Source: UBA2330 sp035443185 (GTDB lineage: Bacteria > Bacteroidota > Ignavibacteria > Tepidaquicellales > Tepidaquicellaceae). Taken from it: a stretch of DNA of 64,000 nt. Below the pieces are notes generated by a model. That model saw only the letters and a list, made by a program, of their open reading frames with translations, was not told the DNA's origin and ran no database searches. Shown one piece after another: positions 18,427 to 28,800 of this stretch (the first letter of the stretch is position 1; each line of letters opens with the position of its first letter). The position numbers and the translations under genes are program-made. The DNA lies in NCBI GenBank assembly GCA_035443185.1, contig DAORRV010000004.1, forward strand, positions 1 to 64,000, read 5' to 3'.

Positions 18427-19554
18427 AGCTTTATCATAGATCCTGTAAGTTTTATAAACTTCAGCTCCGAGTTTTACCGCAGTTTGCATCATCGCAAAAT
18501 TATCTTCGAGCACCCATGATATCTCTGCTCCTCTAATTTTTTTTCTGTCAGCAGCCTGAATGATATTTCTGTAAAATACTGCATCTATTCCTTTTTTATG
18601 ATACTCTTTTTTCACACCCATTATTATTACTCTGAGCTGATCGATCTTCTTTTTATTTTTGAGAAATTTTATAAATCCGAAAGGAAACAATTTTCCATTA
18701 AGTCCTTTTATAGCCTGGTTTACATCCGGTAAAGCAAGAGAAAAACCGATCGGCTTTCCGTCTATTTCAGCAAACTCTACATAATCCGGATCCACAGCAA
18801 GCTTCAGATTTGCAGCAATGAAATTAAATTCAGCTTCGGACATAGGAACAAACCCCCAGTTATCTTGCCAGGCATTGTTATATATCTCTCTTACTTTCTG
18901 AACTTCATTTTTAAAGTCTTTCATATTCACATTTCTGATCGTAAGATTTTCTTTCTTAATGATCATCTTACTAATCCTGTCGAGTTTATTCATCATTGCT
19001 TCATTTTTAATAACATCCTTACTGATCCACATTGCATAAAGATCCTTGGCTTTTTTCAAACCAAAGTCTCCATAAAGTCCAATATAATATTCAGGATTAT
19101 ATGGCATCAGCATTACAGGCGGCTGATCAAAGCTGTCTGTCAGAAGTCCGCATTCATCATTCGTAGAAGGGTTTACCGGACCGCGAAGAGTATCCATCCC
19201 GTTTTCTTTTACAAACTCTGCAGCTTTCTGAAATAACGGCTCGGAAACTTTCTTATCATTCACAGATTCAAAAAATCCGAAGAATCCTACTTTATCATTA
19301 TAAAATTTATTATGTGCGTTGTTTGTAATTCCGGCTATACGTCCCGCTACCTCTCCGTTTTTATAAGCGAGCCAGAGTTTGATCTTAGCATGAGTATAAA
19401 ATGGATTCTTCTTTTCATCAAGATTATTTTTTACATCAAATCTCAGCGGCTCTACCCAATATTTATTATCCTTATATAAATGATACGGAAACTCTATAAA
19501 TTTCTTTTTTTCAGCTTCTGTTAATACTTCAATGATCTCTATTTTATCTGACAA
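18421..19554 (-). CDS. GNAT-fold protein of the YghO type
   Basis: This 377-residue cytoplasmic protein opens with FPYHLYKDNKYWVEPLRFD and carries NPFYTHAKIKLWLAYKNG near residue 75-92 and GPVNPSTNDECG near 125-137. Its C-terminal third (about 285-377) reads like a GNAT core, with a beta strand (RVIIMGV), the KKEYHKKGID helix start and NFAMMQTAVKLGAEVYKTYR at the end. It matches my memory of the conserved YghO family, whose substrate is unknown. The start is TTG, since no ATG occurs before residue 120. It ends inside the 3' end of the convergent nat gene. Confidence 0.72.
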   Translation of the reverse strand: MSDKIEIIEVLTEAEKKKFIEFPYHLYKDNKYWVEPLRFDVKNNLDEKKNPFYTHAKIKLWLAYKNGEVAGRIAGITNNAHNKFYNDKVGFFGFFESVNDKKVSEPLFQKAAEFVKENGMDTLRGPVNPSTNDECGLLTDSFDQPPVMLMPYNPEYYIGLYGDFGLKKAKDLYAMWISKDVIKNEAMMNKLDRISKMIIKKENLTIRNVNMKDFKNEVQKVREIYNNAWQDNWGFVPMSEAEFNFIAANLKLAVDPDYVEFAEIDGKPIGFSLALPDVNQAIKGLNGKLFPFGFIKFLKNKKKIDQLRVIIMGVKKEYHKKGIDAVFYRNIIQAADRKKIRGAEISWVLEDNFAMMQTAVKLGAEVYKTYRIYDKAL

Positions 19555-19592
19555 AATTGATTTTTTATTTAAATAAAATTATTTGTAAATAT

Positions 19593-20045
19593 TTATAATT
19601 TAGCCAAGATCTCTTCAGTATGTCCATCTACATTCACTTTGTTAAAAATGTCTGTGATTTTTCCTTTTTCATCTATTACATAAGTAGTCCTCTCTATTCC
19701 CATATACTTTTTACCATACATACTTTTCTCTTTCCAGACATCATATTCTTTCAGCATTTCAAAATTTTCATCAGAGAGAAGAGTAAACGGCAGATCATAT
19801 TTGAGTTTAAATTTTTGATGTGATTTTGTGTTGTCTTTACTTACACCAATCACAACTGCATTTTTCTTTTCAATAACTTTAATATTATCTCTGAAGCTGC
19901 ATGCTTCTTTTGTACATCCGGATGTATCATCTTTCGGATAAAAATAAAGAATAACTTTCTTACCTTTCAGATCTTTCAGACTTACCTTTTCACCTGTATC
20001 GCTGATTAATGTAAACGCAGGAGCTTTGTCACCTATTTTTAACAT
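19593..20045 (-). CDS. bcp: Thiol peroxidase, Bcp/PrxQ-type peroxiredoxin
   Basis: This 150-residue protein reduces hydrogen peroxide and organic peroxides with electrons from thioredoxin. The motif PKDDTSGCTKEAC places the peroxidatic Cys44 after the conserved Pro and Thr, with the resolving Cys49 five residues on, the atypical two-cysteine arrangement of the alpha-type Bcp group. Length and the GVSKD and YVIDEKGKI motifs are standard. It lies just upstream of the GNAT-like gene on the same strand (38-base gap), so the two may be cotranscribed. Confidence 0.94.
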   Translation of the reverse strand: MLKIGDKAPAFTLISDTGEKVSLKDLKGKKVILYFYPKDDTSGCTKEACSFRDNIKVIEKKNAVVIGVSKDNTKSHQKFKLKYDLPFTLLSDENFEMLKEYDVWKEKSMYGKKYMGIERTTYVIDEKGKITDIFNKVNVDGHTEEILAKL

Positions 20046-20314
20046 AATTAGACTTTGAATATTTTATAAGATTGTAAACTTTTGTTTGCAGATTAAAGAG
20101 AGTTCCATTTCTGAAGCCATTTAAGGTAATACATCATATACACTAATACCTAATATTTTTTTTCAGGGTCTTCCTCCCCGCTTGTTATTTATAATAATGT
20201 TAGTATAGTAAGTATTTTTATTGATTATAAATTTCTAGTTTTTTTATTAATATAACGGTACTGTTAAAAAGTTTAAATCCACTTTAAGAACCTTGGAAGC
20301 ATTTTAATTTGGAA

Positions 20315-22072
20315 TTAATTCCATCCTGTTTTTGCAAAATTTCTCTTGATCAAAAAAGCAGCAAGTATGCCTGTGATCAGAAATAAAATTCCTGTCGTCG
20401 TATCACCGAGTATGACTTTTCCAATTCCAAACAAAAATGCGTAAGCCATTATTATTCCCGCTACCCAGTTGATCATAAGCAGGTAATATCCTGTATCAGA
20501 TTTCACATCCGTCATTTTATCGGAAATTATTTTCCATCCGATTCCGCCCGGATGTACTCTTCTGTAAAATGAATCAAGCTTAGCAGTTGCTGTCGGCTTT
20601 GTAATGTAAACTGTAACGATCCATGCAAGAGTCGTAATTGGTACTATAATAAATAATGTCTCCGGAAACTTCACTCCGAAGTCTCCAAAATAAAGTACTC
20701 CATATACTACAAATGGTGTGACAGTCGCTACTATCTCCCCTATTGCATTTACTCTCCACCAAAACCATCTTAATATTAAAACCAGTCCAAGACCTGCACC
20801 GCACTCAATGAGGAAACTCCAGACTCCTGAAATACTTGTCATTTGAGTAGTCACTATTACAGACAGAAACATAAATACAATTGTCATAAGTCTTGCAACC
20901 ACGACATAATGTTTTTCGCTTTTATCCTTTGAAAGGAATCTTCTGTAAAAATCATTTATGAAATACGATGTACCCCAGTTTAGATGAGTTGCAATCGTCG
21001 ACATATATGCAGCAAAGAATGCTGCGAGAAGTAGCCCTTTTAATCCGACCGGAAGGAAGTCATTCATAGCCATCACAAATCCAAGTCCTTTATCAGCCTG
21101 TGATAAGTCGGGATAAAGAATGAGCGAGCAAAGTCCAATCAGGATCCACGGCCAGGGTCTTATACAATAATGTGCAACCTGAAATAATAAAGTAGCAAAT
21201 AGAGAATTTTTTTCATCCTTAGCACTCATCATTCTCTGAGCTACATAGCCGCCGCCTCCCGGCTCTGCACCCGGATACCAGGATGCCCACCACTGCAGTC
21301 CAACAAATGCTAGGAAGGAAGAAATTGTAAGAGCTAAAATTCCGCCTGTTGAAGTTTCTCCATCACCTGATGATATCTCCGGAGTAAATTTCAAAGCCCA
21401 TTCAGGAAGTTTTTCCTGCATGCCGCTGATACCGCCTATCTCCGGAGAGTTCACTACAATCACTGCCAGTACAATACATCCGCCCATTGCAAGAATAAAC
21501 TGAAATGCATCATTTACTGCGACACCCCAAAGTCCGGAGATAGCTGAATAAAAAGCTGTAAACAGCATACATGCACCGACATAATATATTGCATTATCCG
21601 GATTGACATATTCGGGGAACATTCCTATCAGAATTTTTATCATTGCAAGATTGACCCAACCCATAATGATCGTGTTCATGAAGATCCCCATGTAAATTGC
21701 TTTGAATCCTCTGAGAATTGCAGCAGGTTTTCCTGAATATCTTAACTCAATAAATTCAACGTCAGTCAATATCTCTGCCCGTCTCCACAATCTTGCAAAA
21801 AAGAAAACGGTAAGCATTCCACCGATCAGCATATTCCACCAGAGCCAGTTGCCTGCTATTCCATTTTGTCCGACAAGTTCTGTAACTGCAAGCGGTGTAT
21901 CTGCTGCAAATGTCGTTGCGACCATTGATAGTCCGGCAAGCCACCATGTCAATTTCCTACCTGAGAGAAAAAATTCTTCAGTAGATCCACCTGCTCTTTT
22001 GGAGTAATAGAAGCCTATAGCTAACGCAATAATAAAATATACACAGACAATTACCCAGTCTAACAAATGCAT
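20315..22072 (-). CDS. Sodium:solute symporter family transporter
   Basis: This 585-residue inner-membrane protein has about 14 hydrophobic helices. Early motifs FFLSGRKLTWWLAGLSMVAT (residues about 35-54) and FAADTPLAVTELVGQNGI are typical of the SSS family, which couples solute uptake to the sodium gradient. The interior carries AEPGGGGYVAQRMMSAKDEK and a conserved AAFFAAYMSTIATHLNWG loop. Family members move sugars, amino acids, iodide or monocarboxylates, and the substrate cannot be told here. It is a single-gene unit with 290 bases of non-coding DNA upstream. Confidence 0.9.
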   Translation of the reverse strand: MHLLDWVIVCVYFIIALAIGFYYSKRAGGSTEEFFLSGRKLTWWLAGLSMVATTFAADTPLAVTELVGQNGIAGNWLWWNMLIGGMLTVFFFARLWRRAEILTDVEFIELRYSGKPAAILRGFKAIYMGIFMNTIIMGWVNLAMIKILIGMFPEYVNPDNAIYYVGACMLFTAFYSAISGLWGVAVNDAFQFILAMGGCIVLAVIVVNSPEIGGISGMQEKLPEWALKFTPEISSGDGETSTGGILALTISSFLAFVGLQWWASWYPGAEPGGGGYVAQRMMSAKDEKNSLFATLLFQVAHYCIRPWPWILIGLCSLILYPDLSQADKGLGFVMAMNDFLPVGLKGLLLAAFFAAYMSTIATHLNWGTSYFINDFYRRFLSKDKSEKHYVVVARLMTIVFMFLSVIVTTQMTSISGVWSFLIECGAGLGLVLILRWFWWRVNAIGEIVATVTPFVVYGVLYFGDFGVKFPETLFIIVPITTLAWIVTVYITKPTATAKLDSFYRRVHPGGIGWKIISDKMTDVKSDTGYYLLMINWVAGIIMAYAFLFGIGKVILGDTTTGILFLITGILAAFLIKRNFAKTGWN

Positions 22073-22280
22073 CAGCTTATGATAAGTAAATTAATTTGCC
22101 AATTTAAATTTTCTAAACTTAAATTGAAATATAGAATTTTTCTAATCTGAAAAAATTATAATATTCTGACAATGAAAAATTTACATAGTATCTGCTGATA
22201 TAATTATGCCTGTGTAAAAACTATATTTTGTTTTATGAAATATCAGAAATACAAGAGAGATAAGAGAGATAAATAGAAAT

Positions 22281-22311
22281 TTCGGACCGTATATTTATAA
22301 TCCGGTCCGAA
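22281..22311 (-). terminator. Intrinsic terminator after the methyltransferase gene
   Basis: A perfect 9-bp stem (TTCGGACCG/CGGTCCGAA) encloses a 13-base AT loop, 54 bases past the stop of the minus-strand methyltransferase gene. The following T run is short. Confidence 0.65.
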
Positions 22312-22364
22312 AAATTGAAATGTAAATTGAAAGTAAGTAACGAAGTAATTATTATTTGCCTTCT

Positions 22365-23135
22365 TTAATTTATAACATTATAAAAATTATCTGATTTTAA
22401 TTTTTTTACCGCAGACATTCTAAAAATTTTCAATAAATTATTTTCATCATGATCGAGTTCATCAGCAAGCATATCAGTTTTATTTGAATATTTAAAATCT
22501 TTAATATATTCTTTTATGATAACATCATTTTCAGGTACGATCTCACAAAATTTTAAATCAAGATCAGGACAATCATTCCAAAGATTACTCCACCAATCAA
22601 GTGATTTGATATAATCCGGATTATCGTCAATGTTGATTTTCTTTTCAGCTATTCTGTCTTTTTCATATTGTTCATTATGTGTGCAAATATCAACAATCCC
22701 AATCTGACCTCCGGGTTTTAAAAATTTTGTAATATAATCAGTAAATCCAAAGTCAGTTCCGAAATACATAAATGAGTCCACTGCAATTATCAGATCAAAA
22801 AATTCCTCAGGGAACGGAAGTGCATTTGCTTCTAATTTCAATGGCAGAACATTTTCCTCGCATCCCATTTCTCTTATTCTATTGAGGTTTGAAGAAGGAT
22901 TCATTTTTGGATCCACAGCCCAGACTTTTGAATTAAATTCATTTGCCAGAAAAATAGCACTGATAGCTTTGCCACATCCAAGATCAAGAATTTTCATTCC
23001 TGAATTCATATTAAGAATTTCACAAAGGCATTCAAGATTGTATAATACGTTCTCACCGAGTGAATTTCTTCTGACCCAGCTTTCATTATACCTTGAGCTT
23101 AAAGGAAAAAGCTTTTCCATATATACCCTTTTCAT
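22365..23135 (-). CDS. SAM-dependent methyltransferase, class I
   Basis: This 256-residue Rossmann-fold methyltransferase has motif I at MKILDLGCGKAISAIFLA (about residues 48-65), an acidic residue ending strand 2 (VWAVDP), and motif III-IV FFDLIIAVDSFMYFGTD. SAM is bound at the DLGCGKA loop. The start MKRVYMEKLFPLSSRYN suggests a small-molecule enzyme rather than an RNA methyltransferase. It is the second gene of a short unit, 17 bases after the stop of the 103-residue gene. The substrate is unknown. Confidence 0.85.
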   Translation of the reverse strand: MKRVYMEKLFPLSSRYNESWVRRNSLGENVLYNLECLCEILNMNSGMKILDLGCGKAISAIFLANEFNSKVWAVDPKMNPSSNLNRIREMGCEENVLPLKLEANALPFPEEFFDLIIAVDSFMYFGTDFGFTDYITKFLKPGGQIGIVDICTHNEQYEKDRIAEKKINIDDNPDYIKSLDWWSNLWNDCPDLDLKFCEIVPENDVIIKEYIKDFKYSNKTDMLADELDHDENNLLKIFRMSAVKKLKSDNFYNVIN

Positions 23136-23152
23136 GATAGATTTTTTAAATT

Positions 23153-23464
23153 TTATTTTACTCTTTCAACAGGTACATTTTTAATGAATTCACTTATACT
23201 TAAATCTGCATACACTCCATATGCGTCTATTAAAATACCTTTGGTACCTGAACTGGATGAAATAGCATATATAATTGACATATCATCTGGATTTGAATCT
23301 CCTTCATATCTTTCAGTTGATTCTATTTTTACATCTTCAGGCCAAAAACTTTCACCTGTTTCCTTACATTTCAGCAGATCATTTTCAACTATAAAATCTT
23401 CGGTATATTCTTTTTTTCTGAACTCTTCAATTGACTCTACCAGTGTTCTTATTTTTTTTTCCAA
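23153..23464 (-). CDS. Conserved small protein of unknown function
   Basis: This 103-residue soluble protein starts at TTG. The start is supported by a strong AAGGAG eight bases upstream. The core NPDDMSIIYAISSSSGTKG followed by LIDAYGVYADLSISEFIKNV is one I associate with short Bacteroidota proteins, sometimes mislabelled as phosphoribosylpyrophosphate synthetase. No catalytic motif is visible. It is the first gene of a two-gene unit with the methyltransferase. Confidence 0.75.
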   Translation of the reverse strand: MEKKIRTLVESIEEFRKKEYTEDFIVENDLLKCKETGESFWPEDVKIESTERYEGDSNPDDMSIIYAISSSSGTKGILIDAYGVYADLSISEFIKNVPVERVK

Positions 23465-23685
23465 AATTAAACTCCTTGATTAATTGATTTTTAATTTTAA
23501 TTTCAAAAATTGTTCAGTACAAATTTGACTCTTAAGTGTTTTTAGCAATTGTTTACAGACTCCCTTGCAATTCTTCAATCAATGAATTAGTTAGAATAAC
23601 TCGTTCCCTTTTTGCGGTGAAAGTATACTTGATTACTTTGTTTTATTTCCCCACATTAACATTTGTATTTCAGTATAAAAAGGAA

Positions 23686-23727
23686 CCTGCCCCGATCATC
23701 CCCCAATGATCATAAAAACAGGGCAGG
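23686..23727 (-). terminator. Two-level terminator after the acidic protein gene
   Basis: Outer arms CCTGCCC/GGGCAGG (23686-23692 with 23721-23727) enclose an inner GATCAT/ATGATC hairpin (23694-23699 with 23706-23711). On the minus strand the structure is followed by TTCCTTTTT. It isolates the upstream acidic protein gene from the 103-residue gene. The rest of gap 23465-23758 shows nothing else. Confidence 0.8.
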
Positions 23728-23758
23728 ATTATTGATGGAAGTATTTCTATTGATGGAA

Positions 23759-24184
23759 TTATAAGAACATTTGATTTCTGTTTCTAGAATTGTTTAATAT
23801 TTTATTTTCTCTGTTCTCACTGACTTTCCTTTCATCCGGATCATCATCAGTGATTTTTTCTATATCAGGATTTAAAACAGATTCCTTGTCTGAAGCATTA
23901 TTATCTGTTTCTAGTTTTTGATGTCTAAGTTTATAGATTTTATCATCTTTTTTTCTCAGCTCCTCTTCCAGTATTATTTCCTTGACTGTTTTATATTTGT
24001 TATCTTCGTGATCTAATAAACTGATAGTATAATCTGAAAGTGAAATTTCCGGTCCGTCCGGTATCACTTCTTCATTTGGGAAAATGTCCAAAGAAAGATC
24101 CTTTCCTAATTCTACATCAGTTTCATTTTTGGTTTCAAAAATTTCACTCTTAGTTTCGCCATTGCTGACTCTTTTGTTATTCAT
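23759..24184 (-). CDS. Small acidic protein of unknown function, probable sigma-54 target
   Basis: This gene encodes 141 residues from the ATG at 24184, which has GGAG seven bases upstream. An in-frame TTG twelve bases earlier lies before that site and is unlikely to be the start. The protein is rich in Asp, Glu, Asn and Lys, with no signal peptide, membrane segment or known motif, and looks largely disordered around one helical stretch (KTVKEIILEEELRKKDDKIY). Its promoter region carries a GG-N10-GC sigma-54 element at 24238-24253 and a palindrome at 24316-24341, next to the sigma-54 activator gene. The function is unknown, but regulation by that activator is a reasonable inference. Confidence 0.7.
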   Translation of the reverse strand: MNNKRVSNGETKSEIFETKNETDVELGKDLSLDIFPNEEVIPDGPEISLSDYTISLLDHEDNKYKTVKEIILEEELRKKDDKIYKLRHQKLETDNNASDKESVLNPDIEKITDDDPDERKVSENRENKILNNSRNRNQMFL

Positions 24185-24237
24185 AATAAACTCCAATTTA
24201 TTTTATGAAATTGTTTATTAAACTTTACAAAGGAGTA

Positions 24238-24253
24238 TGCACATAGTGTGCCA
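24238..24253 (-). promoter_or_regulatory. Sigma-54 (-24/-12) promoter
   Basis: On the minus strand the sequence is TGGCACACTATGTGCA. The -24 element TGGCAC is perfect, the invariant GG and GC are exactly ten bases apart, and the -12 element GTGCA differs from TTGCA by one base. The predicted transcription start near 24226 leaves a leader of about 40 bases before the GGAG site and ATG at 24184. Confidence 0.75.
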
Positions 24254-24315
24254 TAGATTGAAACTTAATTTTTAGAAGTTTTATCACATTAATATATACT
24301 ACGATAATATATTTT

Positions 24316-24341
24316 ATGACAATAGTGTCTGAAATTGTCGT
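24316..24341 (-). promoter_or_regulatory. Probable upstream activator site (palindrome)
   Basis: ATGACAAT and ATTGTCGT arms, spaced by ten bases, match as an inverted repeat at 7 of 8 positions. The centre lies about 100 bases upstream of the predicted sigma-54 start, the usual place for NtrC-type enhancer sites. The same TATGACA core recurs three times at 29666-29695. Confidence 0.55.
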
Positions 24342-24482
24342 AATTAAGAATGAAAATGAAGAGAATATATATGATTTGTATTTTAGAACTTGGGGATTAC
24401 AGACGGACATATCAATCTGTAAAATTTGAGGTATTAAACAATACTTATTGAAAAAGAATAATATGGAATAAAATTATTGAAA

Positions 24483-25832
24483 TTATGTTATTCCAAGTTT
24501 TTTTAATTTTCTGTAAAGTGTCCTTTCATTCATATTTAATATTTTTGCTGCAATGGTTTTATTGTCACCGGCTTTTTTCAAAGCATCTAATATCAATTCT
24601 TTTTCAGCATCTTGTTTTGCATCTGAATAAGATATTTTTGATTCTGATACATCGGAATTGTTAAATTTAATTTCATCGGGTATATCTATAGACTTAATCT
24701 CATCTCCTTTGTTTAGTAAAACTCCTCTTCTAATTACATTTCTTAGCTCTCTGACATTTCCAAACCAACTGTGGGAAACGAGTTTTTCCATGACTTTATC
24801 AGATACACTTTTAATGTTTTTGTTTAATTCCTGATTTGATTCTTTTATAAAATGTTCTACCAGTAATTTTATATCATCTTTTCTGTCTCTTAATGCCGGC
24901 AATTCCAGATAAAATTCATTCAATCTGTAATACAGATCCTGTCTGAACTTTTTGTTGTTTACAGCATCTGCAAGCTTTATATTTGTGGCAGAAATAATTC
25001 TGATGTTTAGTTTTACCGGACTCTTAGCTCCGAGTCTGGTTACTTTTCTGTCCTGTATGACTCTCAGTAATTTTATCTGATTGGAATCAGACAGATTGGT
25101 GATCTCATCCAAAAAGATAGTCCCTTCATTTGCAAGTTCAAATTTACCTTCTTTTGCCGATTTAGCATCTGTAAATGCTCCTTTTTCATGTCCAAATAAT
25201 TCACTTTCAATAAGACTTTCAGGAATTGCTCCGCAGTCAACTGCTATAAAACTTTTATCTTTTCTTTCACTAAGGTTGTGGATCATACATGCTATTACTT
25301 CTTTACCGGTTCCGCTTTCACCTTCGAGCAGTACACTTAATTTGGTTGGTGAAACTATTTTTACCTGTTCGAAAACTTTTTTCATAGCATCACATTCACC
25401 TATAACTTCACCTTTAATATTAGAGGAATCAATTTTCTTTCTAAGCAAATTTACTTCCTGATTCAAATACTTCAGTTCAAGAGTTTTTCTAATTGTAATA
25501 ATTATTGCTTCATTATCAAAAGGCTTTGTTATAAAATCGTGAGCACCTGCTTTCATTGCCTCGACTGCAGTTTTTATTTCTCCATAAGCTGTAAGCATGA
25601 TCACAGGCAATAACTTGTTTATTTTTTTGATCTCTCTTAAAATTTCTAATCCGTTCATTCCGGGAAGTCTCATGTCAAGTATTACAAGACCATATGACTG
25701 ATCTTTTGTCAATTCTTTTAATGCAAGATTTCCGTTTTCAACCGCTTTGCAGATGAAATCTGATTCTTCAAGTAATTCTGTAAGTGTAAATCTTAATGTT
25801 TCATTATCGTCTACAATTAATACCTTCTCCAT
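24483..25832 (-). CDS. Sigma-54-dependent response regulator, NtrC family
   Basis: This 449-residue protein has the three standard domains. The receiver (1-120) has the phosphoacceptor Asp53 in VILDMRLPG and Lys103 in ITKPFD. The AAA+ domain (about 140-375) has Walker A GESGTGKE (171-178), Walker B GTIFLDE (237-243) and the sigma-54 contact loop as GAFTDA (218-223), a variant of GAFTGA. The Fis-type helix-turn-helix (about 405-449) is NKTIAAKILNMNERTLYRKL. Phosphorylation by the kinase encoded two bases upstream should allow ring assembly and opening of sigma-54 promoters. The nearby sites at 24238 and 24316 are likely targets. Confidence 0.95.
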   Translation of the reverse strand: MEKVLIVDDNETLRFTLTELLEESDFICKAVENGNLALKELTKDQSYGLVILDMRLPGMNGLEILREIKKINKLLPVIMLTAYGEIKTAVEAMKAGAHDFITKPFDNEAIIITIRKTLELKYLNQEVNLLRKKIDSSNIKGEVIGECDAMKKVFEQVKIVSPTKLSVLLEGESGTGKEVIACMIHNLSERKDKSFIAVDCGAIPESLIESELFGHEKGAFTDAKSAKEGKFELANEGTIFLDEITNLSDSNQIKLLRVIQDRKVTRLGAKSPVKLNIRIISATNIKLADAVNNKKFRQDLYYRLNEFYLELPALRDRKDDIKLLVEHFIKESNQELNKNIKSVSDKVMEKLVSHSWFGNVRELRNVIRRGVLLNKGDEIKSIDIPDEIKFNNSDVSESKISYSDAKQDAEKELILDALKKAGDNKTIAAKILNMNERTLYRKLKKLGIT

Positions 25833-25834
25833 TA

Positions 25835-28800
25835 TTATAATTTATTGTTAGTTAATGGGAATTTTATTTTTATTGTTGTGCCTTTCCCTAAAACACTCTC
25901 TATTTCATATGTTCCATGATGTGATTTGATTGTCTGATATGCAAGTCCCATTCCCAGTCCGACACCTTCATCTTTTGTTGTAAAGAATGGTTCAAGGATC
26001 TTGTCTAAATTCTCTGCGGGAATTCCGATACCCGTATCTATAAATTCTATTCTTATCATTTCACTTTCACTTTCCAGTCTTACTTTTATCGTCAGATCAC
26101 CTCCTTCATTCATTGCTTCTATAGCGTTTGAAACAAAATTCATTAATGCTGCTTCCAGTTTAAGTTTATCAATATTCATTGTAGGAATCTCGTCCGGAGA
26201 ATCAAAGATAACATTAATATCAGACGATTTACATCTTGCTTCTACGCTTTCAATTATATTTTCAAGGATATCAATAACATTCACAGAACTGTATTTGAGC
26301 TCTCCGGGTGATGCAAAATTTAGTAAACTCTTAATGATCTTATTTGCAATATCAACATTTGTAATAATGTAATTCAGTCTTCTTTTGTTTTTTACATCAA
26401 TATCTGCCTTGGTGATCATTTGTGCAAGACTGCTGATATTTGCCAATGGATTTCTTATTTCGTGAGCTACTCCGGATGAAAATCTTCCAAGAGCAGCAAG
26501 CTTTTCATTATAAATAAGTTCTTTTTGTGTAGCAATTAGTTTAGCATTTATTATCCTTAATTCCTCTTCAGCTTGTCTGATCTCTGTTACATCATGTGCA
26601 GTTCCAAACATTCTGATGACATTATTATCTTCATCAAGATGTATTTCACCCTGAGAATTAATGATCTTTTCTTTACCGTCCTGACTTTTAAGTCTGTGAT
26701 AAAAGTCGAAAGTTGTTTTGTTAATAAGAGCATTCTGAATGATTTTTTGAACTCGATCTACATCAGATTCATGTATTCCACTGAGATAATTTTCAAAAGT
26801 AGGTTTAAAATCATCTCTTTTCACACCAAAAATTCGGTACAATTCATCGGACCAGGTAATTTTGTTGTTGATCACGTCCCATTCCCAATTACCAAGTTTG
26901 GCTATGTGCTGCGCATCATTTAGTTTATTCTCACTTTGTCTGATCTTATTAATAGTTTCAATTTTATCATAAAGACTTCCGATTTCAATTCCAATATTAT
27001 TAATACAATTTAGTATTTCCGGATCTATTTCTTCTTCATCTATTTTAAAAAATTCCAGAATACCTATTATTTCATTATTCATAAAAATCGGCACCCATAT
27101 GCCGGTCTTGAGACCCAGCTCGTTTACAACATCCAGTCTCAGGATAATATTTTTTTCTTTAATTTCTCTAAATTTTATCCATTCTGATTTTTGATCTAAT
27201 AATTTCTTACCCGGATAACCTTCACCTTTATTAAAAATTAAGTTTTCAGAAATTTCTTTGAATTTATAACTGCTTTCCGGCATATCTTTATTCCAAATCT
27301 TCGAAGAAACAAATTTATCATTTTTAATAAGAAAACAATGTCCAATTTCCCAGTGGGTATATTCACATATCTTATTTATGGAATATTGTATACCAGAATT
27401 TAAATCAAAAATATTATTTGTGTAGCTAATTACATCATTGAGAACAAGCAAAAGGTTGTTCCTTTTTAGGATTAAATCCTCTGCTTTTTTAATTTCAGTC
27501 ATATCCTGACAAATACCTACCCAGGCATTTGCAGATCCGTCATCATTTTTAATTGCTGATGTAGAAAGATATGTATAAAAATTTGTACCGTCATATTTTT
27601 TTGTAAGTAATTCACCTTTCCAGCCGTTTTCAAAAGAACTCTTTAGAATTTTATTTTTAATTTCAGGAATTATATCTTTTAAGATCGGTACTTCTTTTCC
27701 AATTAATTCTTTATCTTCAAATCCATAAGTTTGCTCAAATGCCTCATTTACAAAAAGTATATTATTGTTTTGATCTGCTATAAACACACTGTCTTTCATA
27801 CTTTTAATAGTATGGGCAAAAAGTTTTATCTTGTTTTGGATTTTTTCCTTTTCTTCGCTTTCTTTTATAAGTTTTGATAAAGCATTTACTAGTTCAGCAG
27901 TTCTTATTTTTACATTTTCCTCTAATTCTAGATTTGATTTCAGAAGTCTATTTTCCGCTTTTTTTCTTTCTATAAAATTCCCAATCTGCCTTGCAGCGGA
28001 TTCCAGTACAGCAATAAAATCCAGTCTCTCTTCCATACTTTTTTTACTTAGACATTCTATCATTGCTATTATTTCAGTTCCACTCGATATCGGGATCTCG
28101 AGTCCGGATAGCCAGCCCATTTTCTTTGGATCATATTTAAAGTTTGGATCTTCAATAAAATGCATATCTTTTTTCCAAACGGATTTTCCTTTATCAAGTA
28201 ATTCTTGAAAGCCTTTGTCTTTGGAAAATGTTTTTTTTGTATCATTTGAATTTTCAAATTCCCTGATACTGTTTTCATCTTTTCCCCAAAGAGAATTAAT
28301 CTTAACGAATTCATGATTATCATCTATTGTCCACAAAATTCCAAAGTCCCAATCCATACCGGTACATATATTTTCCAACAATTTATTTGAAGCTTCTTCA
28401 AGTGTTTTTGATTCGGAAAGAGTTTTTGAAATTTCATACTGTATCTTCAAAAACTTTTCATTTTTAATCCTTTCATTTATGTCAGTACAGGATCCTGTAT
28501 AACCTGCAAAATAATTTCCCTCATATCTTGGTGTTCCTTTACTATAAATCCAGATATATTCCCCTGTGTTATTTTTTAATCTGAATTCCATATCAAATGG
28601 AATTCTTTTATCAAAAGAATCTTCATATATCTGAATGCATTTTTGCAGATCATCCGGATGCATTCCGTGAAGCCATCCATATCCGGATTCTTCTTCCATT
28701 GTCCTTCCTGTAAAATTTAGCCATTCCCTGTTAAAATATGAAAATTGTTTGTTATTGTCCGTCATCCATATTAATACAGGTGCTGAATCAGCCATTATTC

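Noticed and set aside
24225..24410. A 61-codon minus-strand reading frame upstream of the acidic protein gene
   Set aside because: It contains the sigma-54 promoter and palindrome, has no ribosome site and no recognisable protein pattern. It is most likely non-coding regulatory DNA.
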